A stretch of DNA of 64,000 nucleotides from Verrucomicrobiota bacterium (GTDB lineage: Bacteria; Verrucomicrobiota; Verrucomicrobiia; Chthoniobacterales; SZAS-18), in the NCBI GenBank assembly GCA_025353105.1, contig JANXRG010000068.1, forward strand, positions 1 to 64,000, given 5' to 3'. Below the pieces are notes generated by a model that was not told where the DNA came from, ran no database searches, and saw only the letters and a list, made by a program, of their open reading frames with translations. Positions 53,679-62,535 of this stretch are shown piece after piece; position 1 is the stretch's first letter; each line of letters opens with the position of its first letter. Made by a program: the position numbers and the translations under genes.

Positions 53679-56600
53679 GTGAACATGGCCTCCCTCTTTC
53701 GCCGGCATCCCAGGTCGGCCACCGCCGACCGGGCCCGCCAGGATCGACTGCTCTCGGGGGTCCTGCAGATTTTCGCGCTCATCGCGAACGCGGACGGTTC
53801 GGTGGGCGACGACGAGATGCGCTACGTCGAATCGTATCTCTTGTCGCTCAATCCCGGCGACACCCCGCGGCTGCTCGAGGAGTTCAAACGTAACGTCGCG
53901 CAGAATCTGCCGATCGACTCGACCGTTGCGGCACTCGAGGGCGCGTTCAGCTACGAGGAAAAACTCTTCGTGCTTGGAAAATCCTACGAGTTGCTCGACG
54001 TGCATCGCATCTCGGATGCCGAGCTGAAGGCCGCGCGATCCGTCGCGTGGAGCCTGGGCATCCACTCGCTCGACGCGAATCTGATCGAGGATCATTTCAT
54101 CCACGAGGTCCCTGCCGCCGCGCCCCCGCCGGGCACGCCGGTGCACATCCACGTCCTGCGGCTTTCCGACAACCGCAATGCCCCCGACGAACTCGCGCTA
54201 CCGCTGCCGGGCCTGCGCGCCGACATCTACGCGCTGGCCGGCGGATACTACATCCGCCAGCGCGACGACCAGCAGGCCATCACGATCGGCGGGCAGCGCC
54301 TGCGGCGGAACTTTCTGACCAAGATTCGGCGGCTCGACGCGTTGTGCATTGGCGGCGTCATGATCCGGCAGGGGGACCTGCCCTTCTACCTGCACCGGGT
54401 CGCCAAGAGCGGGCAGATGCAATCGCTCTTCGTCTCCTCCTCCACCAACGGCACGTTCACGGTCACCAGCGAACGCACCGATCAACCCACGTTGTTGCAG
54501 CTCGACCTCGAAGGCATCCTCATCATCGCCTCGACGCCCGATCCCGCCGCCGTGCAGATCAATCACCAGCCGCTTGCGCGCCCGCGCCGCGTGGTCCTCG
54601 GCGACGCTTTCGAAATCCGCAGCGTGCCGCTCGATCTCCGAAAGCTGCTCTTCAATCATCTCACCGACGAATTTTCGTTCGAGGGCGATCCGGATGGCGC
54701 CTGCATCGTGGCGTGTTCCATTTCGAACAAGCCGGACTCCGACATCCACGTGCCCGACCGTCAGGGCAAACGCTGGCGCGCCGAGATTCGCCGAGACCCA
54801 GACGGCGGATTTCGTTTCTTCGCGGGCGATTGTCCGCATCGCCTGCTCCGGCACGGTCATCCCTTTTCGGAAAACCAGACGCTGCCCAACGGCGAGCGGC
54901 TCACCCTCGCCGGCTTCGGTCTCGAACTCGACGGGCCCGTCGTCCATCGCTTCCCGCCCGGCGTGCAGAATCTCGCCGCGGATCGGCTGACGTATGTCTT
55001 CCCGGATCGATCGGTCGGCATCGACGACGTCGCGTTTGAAGCCGAGCGTGGTGATCTCATCTGCATCCTCGGTCCCAGCGGCTGCGGCAAATCCACGCTG
55101 CTCAGTATCCTCACCGGCGCGACCGAACCAACCCGCGGCAGCGTGCGGGTCGACGGCACGGAGCTCCACCGCAACGCGCGGCTCCAGTCGCGCATCGGCT
55201 TCGTGCCGCAGGACGATTTACTCTTCGAGAATCTCACCGTTGGCGAGAACCTCGAATACTCCGCCCGCCTGCGCATGCCCGCGGAAACGCCTGACCACGT
55301 CGAGCGCATGGTGCGCAAGTCGCTCCGGGAGGTCGGCCTGCGCGAACGCCGCCACGTGCGCGCGGGCGGACCGCTCGACAAAACGCTCAGTGGGGGCGAG
55401 CGCAAGCGGCTCAACATCGGACTCGAGTTGCTCGGCGATTACGAGATCCTGTTGCTCGACGAACCCACCTCGGGACTTTCCTCCGGCGACGCGCTCAAGG
55501 TCGTCGAGGTGCTCAAGAATCGCGCGCTCGACGGCGGCATCATTTTCGCCGTCGCGCATCAGCCCAGCGCCAAGCTGCTGGACCTGTTCGATAAAGTCCT
55601 GCTGCTCGACAAGGGCGGAAAGGTCGCGTTCTTCGGCGACGTGGGCGCCGCTTTTCGCTATTTCCACGAGCACGAGCACGGCGAAATCCTCACGCCCATG
55701 GGCGAGACCGCGGCGCTGGACGCGGATTTTCTTTTCCAGGCGCTCGAGCGGTCGAGCCTGCGCATCGACGGCACGCCGGACCAGACGCGGCGTCATCCGC
55801 CGTCGTACTGGCAGGAGCGCTTCGCGAAATACCGCGACACCAATGTGCTCGGCCGGCTCTATCACGCGCGGCCGCCGCAATGGACCGATGACGGCGGGCC
55901 TCCCGTGCCGAAGATCGCCGCGCGCATCGGGCAGTTCATCACGTTGCTCCGCCGCGAATCGCTCAACAAGTGGCGCAACGGATTCAACCTCCTCGTCAAC
56001 CTCGGCTCGGCCATCGGCCTCGCGCTCATTGTCACCCTCGCCTGCCGCGAGAGCGCCGATGGAAATTACGAGCTCGCCCGCAACCGCGCGTTTGGAAATT
56101 TTCTTTTCCTCACCACGGTCGTCGCGCTGTTTCTGTCGCTCTCGGCGAGCGTGACCGAGATCGTAAAGGATCGCGCCATCCGCCTGCGCGAACGCCTGCT
56201 CGGCATCCCGCACGTGCTTTACTTGCTGAGCAAATTGCTGCCGCTGCTCGCGATCTTTCTCGTCCAGATCGCGTTGTACGAGTTCACCGGCTTCACCGTG
56301 CTCGGCGTGCGCGAGTTGTGGCTGCCGTATTGGGCGGTGCTGGGCGTGACGGGATTCGCCGGCCTGGCGATCGGCTTGTTTTTTTCCGCCTTGCCTTCGA
56401 TGACCGACAAGGCCGCGTCGGCGCTGATCCCGATTTTGCTCGTTCCTCAGATCATCCTCAGCGGCGCCCAACCGTTCCCGTTTGAGCGGATGGCGCACAT
56501 CCATTGGCCCGGGAGGCGCCCGGCCGACGCGAGGGAGGCCGCGTCCTCGCCGCCGTGGGCCGCGGAATTGATGCCGTCGCGCTGGAGTTACGAGGCACTC

Positions 56601-56966
56601 GTGTGTCTGCAGCGCGATCGCGGCTTCGAGCAGCAATACCGCGACGCGCTGACGCTGGTGACAAAATCGCGGCGCGACCCGGGTTCGATCAACGAGACGG
56701 TGCTCGAGTTGGCGCGCACCGCAAAAGCCTCGGGCGAGGGCGACGCCGCCAACTCAACCAGGCGAATGACGCTGTTCCACAATGAATTTTCCAAGGAGGG
56801 CTCGCCGAGCCGCGACGTCGTGCTGCGCTGGACTTCCGCGAACGTCAGTCGCGTTTTTTGGAATGCGAACGTGCTCTTTGCGATGGGATTCGGATGGCTG
56901 GTGCTGACCTGGCTCGTGTTGAAATTTGGCCGGCCGATCCGGAGCTGGCTGGGACCGAAGAAGTAG
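53679..56966 (+). CDS. TerB-like/FHA-like/ABCG fusion transporter
   Basis: A 1095-residue protein. Residues about 25-135 look like a TerB-type helical domain (LQIFALIANADGSVGDDEM). Residues about 150-430 hold FHA-like beta-sandwich segments. Residues about 435-660 are an ABCG ATPase with Walker A GPSGCGKST (about 465), signature LSGGERKRLNI (about 570) and Walker B ILLLDEPTSGLSS (about 590). Several membrane helices follow (about 770-1090). The layout matches WHITE/ABCG half-transporters with regulatory N-terminal domains. The GTG at 53679 has GGAGG seven bases before it and is preferred to the ATG at 53685. Confidence 0.85.
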   Translation: MNMASLFRRHPRSATADRARQDRLLSGVLQIFALIANADGSVGDDEMRYVESYLLSLNPGDTPRLLEEFKRNVAQNLPIDSTVAALEGAFSYEEKLFVLGKSYELLDVHRISDAELKAARSVAWSLGIHSLDANLIEDHFIHEVPAAAPPPGTPVHIHVLRLSDNRNAPDELALPLPGLRADIYALAGGYYIRQRDDQQAITIGGQRLRRNFLTKIRRLDALCIGGVMIRQGDLPFYLHRVAKSGQMQSLFVSSSTNGTFTVTSERTDQPTLLQLDLEGILIIASTPDPAAVQINHQPLARPRRVVLGDAFEIRSVPLDLRKLLFNHLTDEFSFEGDPDGACIVACSISNKPDSDIHVPDRQGKRWRAEIRRDPDGGFRFFAGDCPHRLLRHGHPFSENQTLPNGERLTLAGFGLELDGPVVHRFPPGVQNLAADRLTYVFPDRSVGIDDVAFEAERGDLICILGPSGCGKSTLLSILTGATEPTRGSVRVDGTELHRNARLQSRIGFVPQDDLLFENLTVGENLEYSARLRMPAETPDHVERMVRKSLREVGLRERRHVRAGGPLDKTLSGGERKRLNIGLELLGDYEILLLDEPTSGLSSGDALKVVEVLKNRALDGGIIFAVAHQPSAKLLDLFDKVLLLDKGGKVAFFGDVGAAFRYFHEHEHGEILTPMGETAALDADFLFQALERSSLRIDGTPDQTRRHPPSYWQERFAKYRDTNVLGRLYHARPPQWTDDGGPPVPKIAARIGQFITLLRRESLNKWRNGFNLLVNLGSAIGLALIVTLACRESADGNYELARNRAFGNFLFLTTVVALFLSLSASVTEIVKDRAIRLRERLLGIPHVLYLLSKLLPLLAIFLVQIALYEFTGFTVLGVRELWLPYWAVLGVTGFAGLAIGLFFSALPSMTDKAASALIPILLVPQIILSGAQPFPFERMAHIHWPGRRPADAREAASSPPWAAELMPSRWSYEALVCLQRDRGFEQQYRDALTLVTKSRRDPGSINETVLELARTAKASGEGDAANSTRRMTLFHNEFSKEGSPSRDVVLRWTSANVSRVFWNANVLFAMGFGWLVLTWLVLKFGRPIRSWLGPKK

Positions 56967-57032
56967 GGACAAGCAGGACGCCACCCATAGGCTAGGAGCG
57001 AACTTGGAGTGCCACCCGACGCTCTTGGCACG

Positions 57033-57055
57033 GGCACGGGCAGGATGCCCGTGCC
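57033..57055. repeat. perfect palindrome ggcacgggca-gga-tgcccgtgcc
   Basis: A 10-bp perfect stem with loop gga, within 'gcacgggcacgggcaggatgcc', 67 bases after the transporter stop. Palindromes of this form are common intergenic elements in planctomycete and verrucomicrobial genomes. It may also terminate the transporter transcript, though no T-run follows. Confidence 0.7.
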
Positions 57056-57172
57056 ACGGCGACCCCCAGCCGCCCCTCCCACGAATCTTGACCCGACGTG
57101 GCTCGCTGGTAGGGTTACCGTCCCTCCTCGGTTAATTGCGGTCTCCCCAACACTCCCCTCCCATCTAGGAAT

Positions 57173-59002
57173 ATGAGCGACTCCGGGCTACCAGTCGCCG
57201 CTGCCAACGGCACCAAGCTTTCGAAAATTTCGGAAGCCGTCATCCGTATCGCGGGTAACTCCCAAGACGGCATCCAGGCCATCGGCGGGTTCCTCGCGCG
57301 CCTCGCCGGGCGGAGCGAGCAGGAGGTGATGACGTTCATGACGATCCCGTCCACGATTTCCGGCGGCCCCTCGCTCTTCCAGGTCCGCATCGGCTCCGGC
57401 GAAGTGCTCAGCGCCGGCGACGACGCCGATGTGTTGCTCTGCTTTTACGAGCACAGTTACCTCGCCAACGCCGGGGCCTTGAAGAAGGGCGGCATCGTGC
57501 TCTACGACAGCGATCACATGGAGCCCAATCCGGAGTGGGAGACACTCTACCGCCACATCGGCGTGCCGATCTCGAGCCTGACGATCGAGGCCGTCGGCGG
57601 TACCGGGAAGGACAAGGGCAAGAACATCTACGCGCTCGGACTCGTCGCGAAAATGTTCCATCTCGATGTGCCCAAGCTGACGCGCCTAATTGAGGAGCGC
57701 TTTACCGGCAAGGATCCAACGGTCGTCCAAAATGCGCTTGGTTGCTTCCACGCGGGCTACGGCCACGAGCTGCAGCATCTGTTCGAGAGCTTTGCTTTTA
57801 ACACGGTCGACAAGGGCGGCCGCAATCAGGTGGTGATGGGTGGCAACGAAGCCATCGCCTACGGACTCCTCGCCGCCGGCGTGCGCTTTGGCGCGGGGTA
57901 TCCGATCACGCCCTGGAGCGACATCATGGAATTGCTTCGGCGCGAGCTGCCCAAATACGGCGGTACCTTTGTGCAATGCGAAGACGAGATCGCCGCGGTT
58001 TCGATGGCCATCGGCGCCAGCTACGCGGGCCGCGTCGCCGTGACCGGCTCGTCCGGCCCCGGCGTTTCGCTCAAGACCGAGGCGCTTGGCTGGGCCTCGA
58101 TGGCCGAGATGCCGCTCGTCATCATCGACGTGCAACGCGGTGGGCCCTCCACCGGCATGCCGACCAACGTCGAACAATCCGATTTGAACATCGCGTGCTT
58201 TGGCGGCCACGGCGACAGCCCGCGCGTGGTCCTGGCCCCATGCAGCGTGGAGGATTGTTTCTACACGGCCATCGAAGCGGTGAACATCGCGCGCAAATAC
58301 AGCACGCCCGTCATTCTCCTCACCGATCAAGGCATCGCCACGCGGATCGAGGCGTTCCCGGCGCCGGACCTCGAAAAAATCTGCCAGGACATTGGGCCCG
58401 ATTTCACGGCGGTCGCCGATCACAAGCCGTACGATCTCGCCGCCGTCGATGGCATCACGCGCCATCTCGCGCCCGGCACCCGGGTCGCGAGTGGAAAATA
58501 TCCCGTCGTCACCGGGCTCGAGCACGATGAACTCGGCCACCCGAGTGGATCACCCACCCTGCACATGCTGATGACGGCGAAGCGCCGCAACAAATACAAG
58601 AAACTCGCCAGCGAACTGCCCACTCCGCAGATCTATGGCGCGCCCGAGGGCGAAATCCTGCTGGTCGGCTGGGGCTCCGTGCTGGGCCCGTTGCGCGAGG
58701 CCGTGCAGCAGGCGCGCGCCGCCGGCGAGGCGATCTCGGCGGTCCACATCCGTCATTTGCATCCGCTGCCGAACGGACTCGACAACATCTTCGCGGGCTT
58801 CCGCCACGTGCTCGTCGTCGAACTGAACGACGAAGGCTTTTACGGCTACGGCCAGCTCGCGGGTATCTTGCGCGCGCGTTTTTGCGATCCGAAAATTCGC
58901 GGCATCACCAAGACCGACGGCCTCCCCTGGAAAGTGCGCGAGATTCTCGATCGCGCGCGCGCGACCGCTGGCTCGAACGCCAACTCCACCCTTCCCGCCT
59001 GA
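57173..59002 (+). CDS. korA: 2-oxoacid:ferredoxin oxidoreductase, fused gamma-alpha subunit
   Basis: A 609-residue subunit. The N-terminal gamma-like domain (about 20-200; AVIRIAGNSQDGIQAIGGFLARLAG) joins the alpha domain, which carries GAGYPITPWSD and the coenzyme-A-binding type motif RGGPSTGMPT. Together with KorB it oxidatively decarboxylates a 2-oxo acid, probably 2-oxoglutarate, to acyl-CoA while reducing ferredoxin. It could run in reverse in anaerobic or carbon-fixing metabolism. The ATG at 57173 has GGA close upstream. Confidence 0.92.
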   Translation: MSDSGLPVAAANGTKLSKISEAVIRIAGNSQDGIQAIGGFLARLAGRSEQEVMTFMTIPSTISGGPSLFQVRIGSGEVLSAGDDADVLLCFYEHSYLANAGALKKGGIVLYDSDHMEPNPEWETLYRHIGVPISSLTIEAVGGTGKDKGKNIYALGLVAKMFHLDVPKLTRLIEERFTGKDPTVVQNALGCFHAGYGHELQHLFESFAFNTVDKGGRNQVVMGGNEAIAYGLLAAGVRFGAGYPITPWSDIMELLRRELPKYGGTFVQCEDEIAAVSMAIGASYAGRVAVTGSSGPGVSLKTEALGWASMAEMPLVIIDVQRGGPSTGMPTNVEQSDLNIACFGGHGDSPRVVLAPCSVEDCFYTAIEAVNIARKYSTPVILLTDQGIATRIEAFPAPDLEKICQDIGPDFTAVADHKPYDLAAVDGITRHLAPGTRVASGKYPVVTGLEHDELGHPSGSPTLHMLMTAKRRNKYKKLASELPTPQIYGAPEGEILLVGWGSVLGPLREAVQQARAAGEAISAVHIRHLHPLPNGLDNIFAGFRHVLVVELNDEGFYGYGQLAGILRARFCDPKIRGITKTDGLPWKVREILDRARATAGSNANSTLPA

Positions 59003-59016
59003 ATCCCACTGCCGTT

Positions 59017-59979
59017 ATGAGCACGCTCGCCATCGCCCACGAAGCCCTTCTCCCCCGCACCGGTCTCGCCGCGCAGCTTCCGCCACCACCGGATCTTCCA
59101 GAGGGCGATCGCAAGCCGCTCACGAAGAAGGAAACGGCCGCCGATCATCCGACCTGGTGCCCCGGTTGCGGCGATTTCTCGGTGCTCGCGTTTTACTACA
59201 AGCTGATCGAGAAGCGCAAAATTCATCACGAGAAGATCACCACCATTGCCGGCATCGGCTGTTCCTCGCGTTTCCCATATTTTGTCCAGGCGCACGGCGC
59301 GCATTACATTCACGGCCGCGCCCTGCCTTTCGCGAGCGGCATCTCGCTTTCGCGGCCGGATCTGCATGTCTTCGTCTTCGGCGGCGATGGCGATGCGTTC
59401 TCGATCGGCGGCAATCATTTCACGCACACCGCGCGCAAGAACATCAAGCTGACCTATGTCGTGATGGACAACTGGGTCTACGGCCTGACCAAGGCGCAGA
59501 CTTCACCGACCACCCCGATCGGTCACAAATCCAAGACCGATATCTGGGGCGCGGCGGATCGGCCGATCAATCCGATGAAACAGGCCATAAGTGCCGGCGC
59601 CACGTTTGTCGCGCGCACGGCCGCGACGAATCCCAATCACATTCTCGCGATGATGGAAGCCGCGATGGACCATGACGGATTCAGCTTCATCCAGTGCCTG
59701 AGCGAGTGCATTGAGTTCTTCCCCGGTTCATTTGACGCGTCGATCCCGCGCAAGGGCGGCGTCTTCAATCTGGTGCCTGAGAATCACGACGTGACCGACG
59801 AATTCGCGGCGTACAAGCTCGCGGACGAACCCTTTCCGGGCAGCTTCGGCATCTTCTACAAGAAGGACGCGCCGACAAAGAATGGGAACGAGGCCAAGAT
59901 CATCTCCGACCACCGCGCCAAGGTCGCCGGCCTCGCCGACTGGCAGATCCTGCAGAAGAGTTTTGATCGGATGAAGTGA
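59017..59979 (+). CDS. korB: 2-oxoacid:ferredoxin oxidoreductase, beta subunit
   Basis: A 320-residue subunit that carries thiamine diphosphate and an iron-sulfur cluster. Cluster cysteines are in WCPGCGD and GIGCSSRFP with one more later; FGGDGDAFSIGGNHF is the ThDP/Mg motif (GDGD...N). An N-terminal extension of about 35 residues precedes the domain. Fourteen bases separate it from the korA stop, so they are one unit. Confidence 0.94.
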   Translation: MSTLAIAHEALLPRTGLAAQLPPPPDLPEGDRKPLTKKETAADHPTWCPGCGDFSVLAFYYKLIEKRKIHHEKITTIAGIGCSSRFPYFVQAHGAHYIHGRALPFASGISLSRPDLHVFVFGGDGDAFSIGGNHFTHTARKNIKLTYVVMDNWVYGLTKAQTSPTTPIGHKSKTDIWGAADRPINPMKQAISAGATFVARTAATNPNHILAMMEAAMDHDGFSFIQCLSECIEFFPGSFDASIPRKGGVFNLVPENHDVTDEFAAYKLADEPFPGSFGIFYKKDAPTKNGNEAKIISDHRAKVAGLADWQILQKSFDRMK

Positions 59980-59991
59980 TGGGGGGAACGG

Positions 59992-61857
59992 TCAGCGCGG
60001 CGGTGGAAGATCGCGCATTTGCCCGTATCGATCCCTCACGGACTCAAGCAAGGCCGCTGCTTCCGCGCCATCGGGCCGCTCGCGACTGCGTTCCATCGCC
60101 CGCCGCAGATTCGAGTAATCAGCCTCAACTCGCAGCATCCACAACTCCGCGTCCGGGCCCTCCAGGCCGGCTGCCGCCTCCACCGCGAGACCCGCGAAAA
60201 ACGCGGCGTGGCGATCGCGGACGATCGTCAATTCCCCCGATGCCTCGAGCTTGGCGCGGCAATAGTCCCACATTGATTCCAGCAGCGTGTAACGCGGCGC
60301 ACCGTCGACCCCGGTCTCGAGCGTGACGAGCGACTTGTCGACCAACTGCGAGAGCAGATCCAAAATCTCGCCGCGTTCGATCCCGTCGCCCGCGCAGATC
60401 CCCTCGACCGCCTCGAGTGTCCGCCCGCGCGAAAACGCGGTCAGCCGCCGATACAGGATCTGCTCCTTCTCGCACAATAGATCGTAGCTCCAATCGATCA
60501 ACGCCTGCAGGGTCTGCTGCCGCGGCTGCACGGTCGTGCCGCGGGCCGAGAGCAGGTGGAAGCGATCGTCGAGATGCGAGGCGATCTGTTCGAGCGTGAG
60601 CACCTTCACGCGCGCGGCCGCCAGCTCGATAGCCAGCGCGATGCCATCGAGGGCCCAGCAGATCTTCGCGATCACCGGCGCGTTCTCCGGCACGATGGCA
60701 AAGGAAGGCTGGGCCGCCGTGGCGCGTTCCACGAAAAGCCGCATGCCTTCGTATTGCGAAAGGTTTTGCACGAGCTCCTGGCCATCGAGCGGTCCCCGCC
60801 AGAGATCGGGCACGGACATCGTCGGCACCGACCACGTAACTTCGCCGGGCACACCCAACACGTGACGGCTGGTGATCAGCAGGCGCAGAGCCGGACAAGA
60901 GCGGAGCAGCGCCTGCACGAGCAACGCGGCGGCGTCGGCGATTTGCTCGCAGTTGTCGAGGACGAGCAGCAGCGTGCGCGAACGCAGGTAGTTCACGAGC
61001 GTCTCGACCATCGGGCGTCCCGGTTCCTCAGAAACGCCGAGTGTACCGGCGACCACGTGCGGGACACGCTCACGGTCGGTCAGCATCGCCAGCTCGACCA
61101 GCCAGACCCCATCGGGAAATTCGTCGAGCACTTCCGCGGCGACCTGCAACGCGAGTCGCGTCTTGCCGGTGCCGCCCGCGCCCATCAGGTTCAACAGCCG
61201 CGTCGTCCCCAACAAGCGCTGTACCTCCGACGTTTCACGTTCGCGGCCGATGAAGGAAGTCAGCTCGACCGGCAGGTTGCCCGGCACCACCGCGGCGACC
61301 TCGAGGGATCGAAGCGGGGGGAAATCCGACGACAAAGTGGGATCGATGAGTTGAAAGACATGCTCCGGGCGATCCAAATCCTTCAATCGTTGCTCGCCCA
61401 TGTCGCGCAGATCAACGGCGTCGGGCAACACGCCGTGCAGCAATTCACGGGTCGCAAACGAAACGAGAATCTGGCCGCCGTGACCCGCCGCCAGCAGGCG
61501 CGCGACGAGATTCATGGGCGGGCCAAAATAGTCGCCATCGCGCGCCTCGGGGGCGCCGGTGTGCAGCGCCATGCGGACACGCATCGACGGAATGCCTTTC
61601 CACTTCTCCGCCGCGAGCGCGTGTTGGGCATCCAGCGCCGCCCCCGCCGCGGCCACCGGCGTGTGGAACGCCGCGTAAAACGAGTCGCCCACGGTCTTGA
61701 AAACATAGCCGTCGTTCATCTCGATGACGTGCCGCAGCAGATCATCGTGCCGCGCCAGGGCCCGCTGCATCGTCGTGGGGCACTTCTGCCAAAGCTGCGT
61801 GCTCCCCTCGATGTCGGTAAAGAGAAACGTGACGGTGCCGGTGGGGGGAGTGGGCAT
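59992..61857 (-). CDS. class III nucleotide cyclase fused to NB-ARC-like ATPase
   Basis: A 621-residue regulator. Residues 1 to about 180 are an adenylate/guanylate cyclase domain (FLFTDIEGSTQLW holds the first metal Asp, KTVGDSFYAAF the second). From about 195 an AAA/NB-ARC-type ATPase follows, with the P-loop LMGAGGTGKTRLALQVA (about 222-229) and LLLVLDNCEQIADAA. The C-terminus holds helical repeat sequence (LLSQLVDKSLVTLETG..., TLLESMWDYCRAKLEASGE). This layout is known from actinobacteria and some other bacteria as a signal-transduction protein, usually with a TPR tail that is not present here. The ATG at 61857 is used. Divergent from the VOC gene. Confidence 0.88.
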   Translation of the reverse strand: MPTPPTGTVTFLFTDIEGSTQLWQKCPTTMQRALARHDDLLRHVIEMNDGYVFKTVGDSFYAAFHTPVAAAGAALDAQHALAAEKWKGIPSMRVRMALHTGAPEARDGDYFGPPMNLVARLLAAGHGGQILVSFATRELLHGVLPDAVDLRDMGEQRLKDLDRPEHVFQLIDPTLSSDFPPLRSLEVAAVVPGNLPVELTSFIGRERETSEVQRLLGTTRLLNLMGAGGTGKTRLALQVAAEVLDEFPDGVWLVELAMLTDRERVPHVVAGTLGVSEEPGRPMVETLVNYLRSRTLLLVLDNCEQIADAAALLVQALLRSCPALRLLITSRHVLGVPGEVTWSVPTMSVPDLWRGPLDGQELVQNLSQYEGMRLFVERATAAQPSFAIVPENAPVIAKICWALDGIALAIELAAARVKVLTLEQIASHLDDRFHLLSARGTTVQPRQQTLQALIDWSYDLLCEKEQILYRRLTAFSRGRTLEAVEGICAGDGIERGEILDLLSQLVDKSLVTLETGVDGAPRYTLLESMWDYCRAKLEASGELTIVRDRHAAFFAGLAVEAAAGLEGPDAELWMLRVEADYSNLRRAMERSRERPDGAEAAALLESVRDRYGQMRDLPPPR

Positions 61858-62001
61858 GGGCGGCGGCGGGTCCCAATGTGCCAGCCGTCGGGCATCAATC
61901 CAACCATCTTGCGTGACACCAATCCCGCACGGACGACGCGCTCGACCGACCGATGAAGACCGGCTAATTTGCAGCGTCTCTTCGATCCGGGGGAAATCGC
62001 T

Positions 62002-62379
62002 ATGCTGAACAAGGCTAAACTCGTCGGCTTCGCCGCCACGCAGAACCCGGCGGCGGCCAAGGAATTTTACGGCCATACCCTGGGCTTGCCGCTCGTCGAG
62101 GACACTCCCTTTGCGATCGTCTTTGAGGCGAACGGAACGATGCTTCGAATTCAAAAGGTCGAAGCCCTCGCGCCGGCGGGGCACACGACGCTCGGTTGGG
62201 CGGTCGATGACGTTCGCGCGACGATTGAACATTTGATGACGAAAGGAGTGCGCTTTGAGCGCTATGATCCGTTGCCGCAGGACGCGCTCGGGGTCTGGAC
62301 GACCCCGGACGGATCGCGCGTCGCCTGGTTCAAGGACGTCGATGGCAACATTCTTTCGCTGACGGAATTTCGGCGGTGA
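62002..62379 (+). CDS. VOC (glyoxalase/bleomycin-resistance fold) protein
   Basis: A 125-residue single-module VOC protein: FAATQNPAAAKEFYGHTLGLPLVEDTPFAIVFEANGTMLRI in the first half and WFKDVDGNILSLTEF in the second. Two such modules usually make a dimer that binds a metal and acts on a small substrate or antibiotic. The function is not determinable. GGGGGAAAT precedes the ATG at 62002. Confidence 0.88.
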   Translation: MLNKAKLVGFAATQNPAAAKEFYGHTLGLPLVEDTPFAIVFEANGTMLRIQKVEALAPAGHTTLGWAVDDVRATIEHLMTKGVRFERYDPLPQDALGVWTTPDGSRVAWFKDVDGNILSLTEFRR

Positions 62380-62535
62380 CCGCCATGCCCGCGGCGCGGC
62401 GCGCAAAATCCTTAAGGTATCTTTACTATTTATTGGCCGGAAGCGGCGGGGCGCGTTGTGGAGTTGATCTGTCGCGCGGCCTCAGGCCTAATCGGCGAAA
62501 TTCGACCGATGGAATGACTCAGCCGCCCCCCGGCC

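Noticed and set aside
60556-61956. 466-codon plus-strand open frame
   Set aside because: Antisense to the cyclase-NB-ARC gene, which has full motif support.
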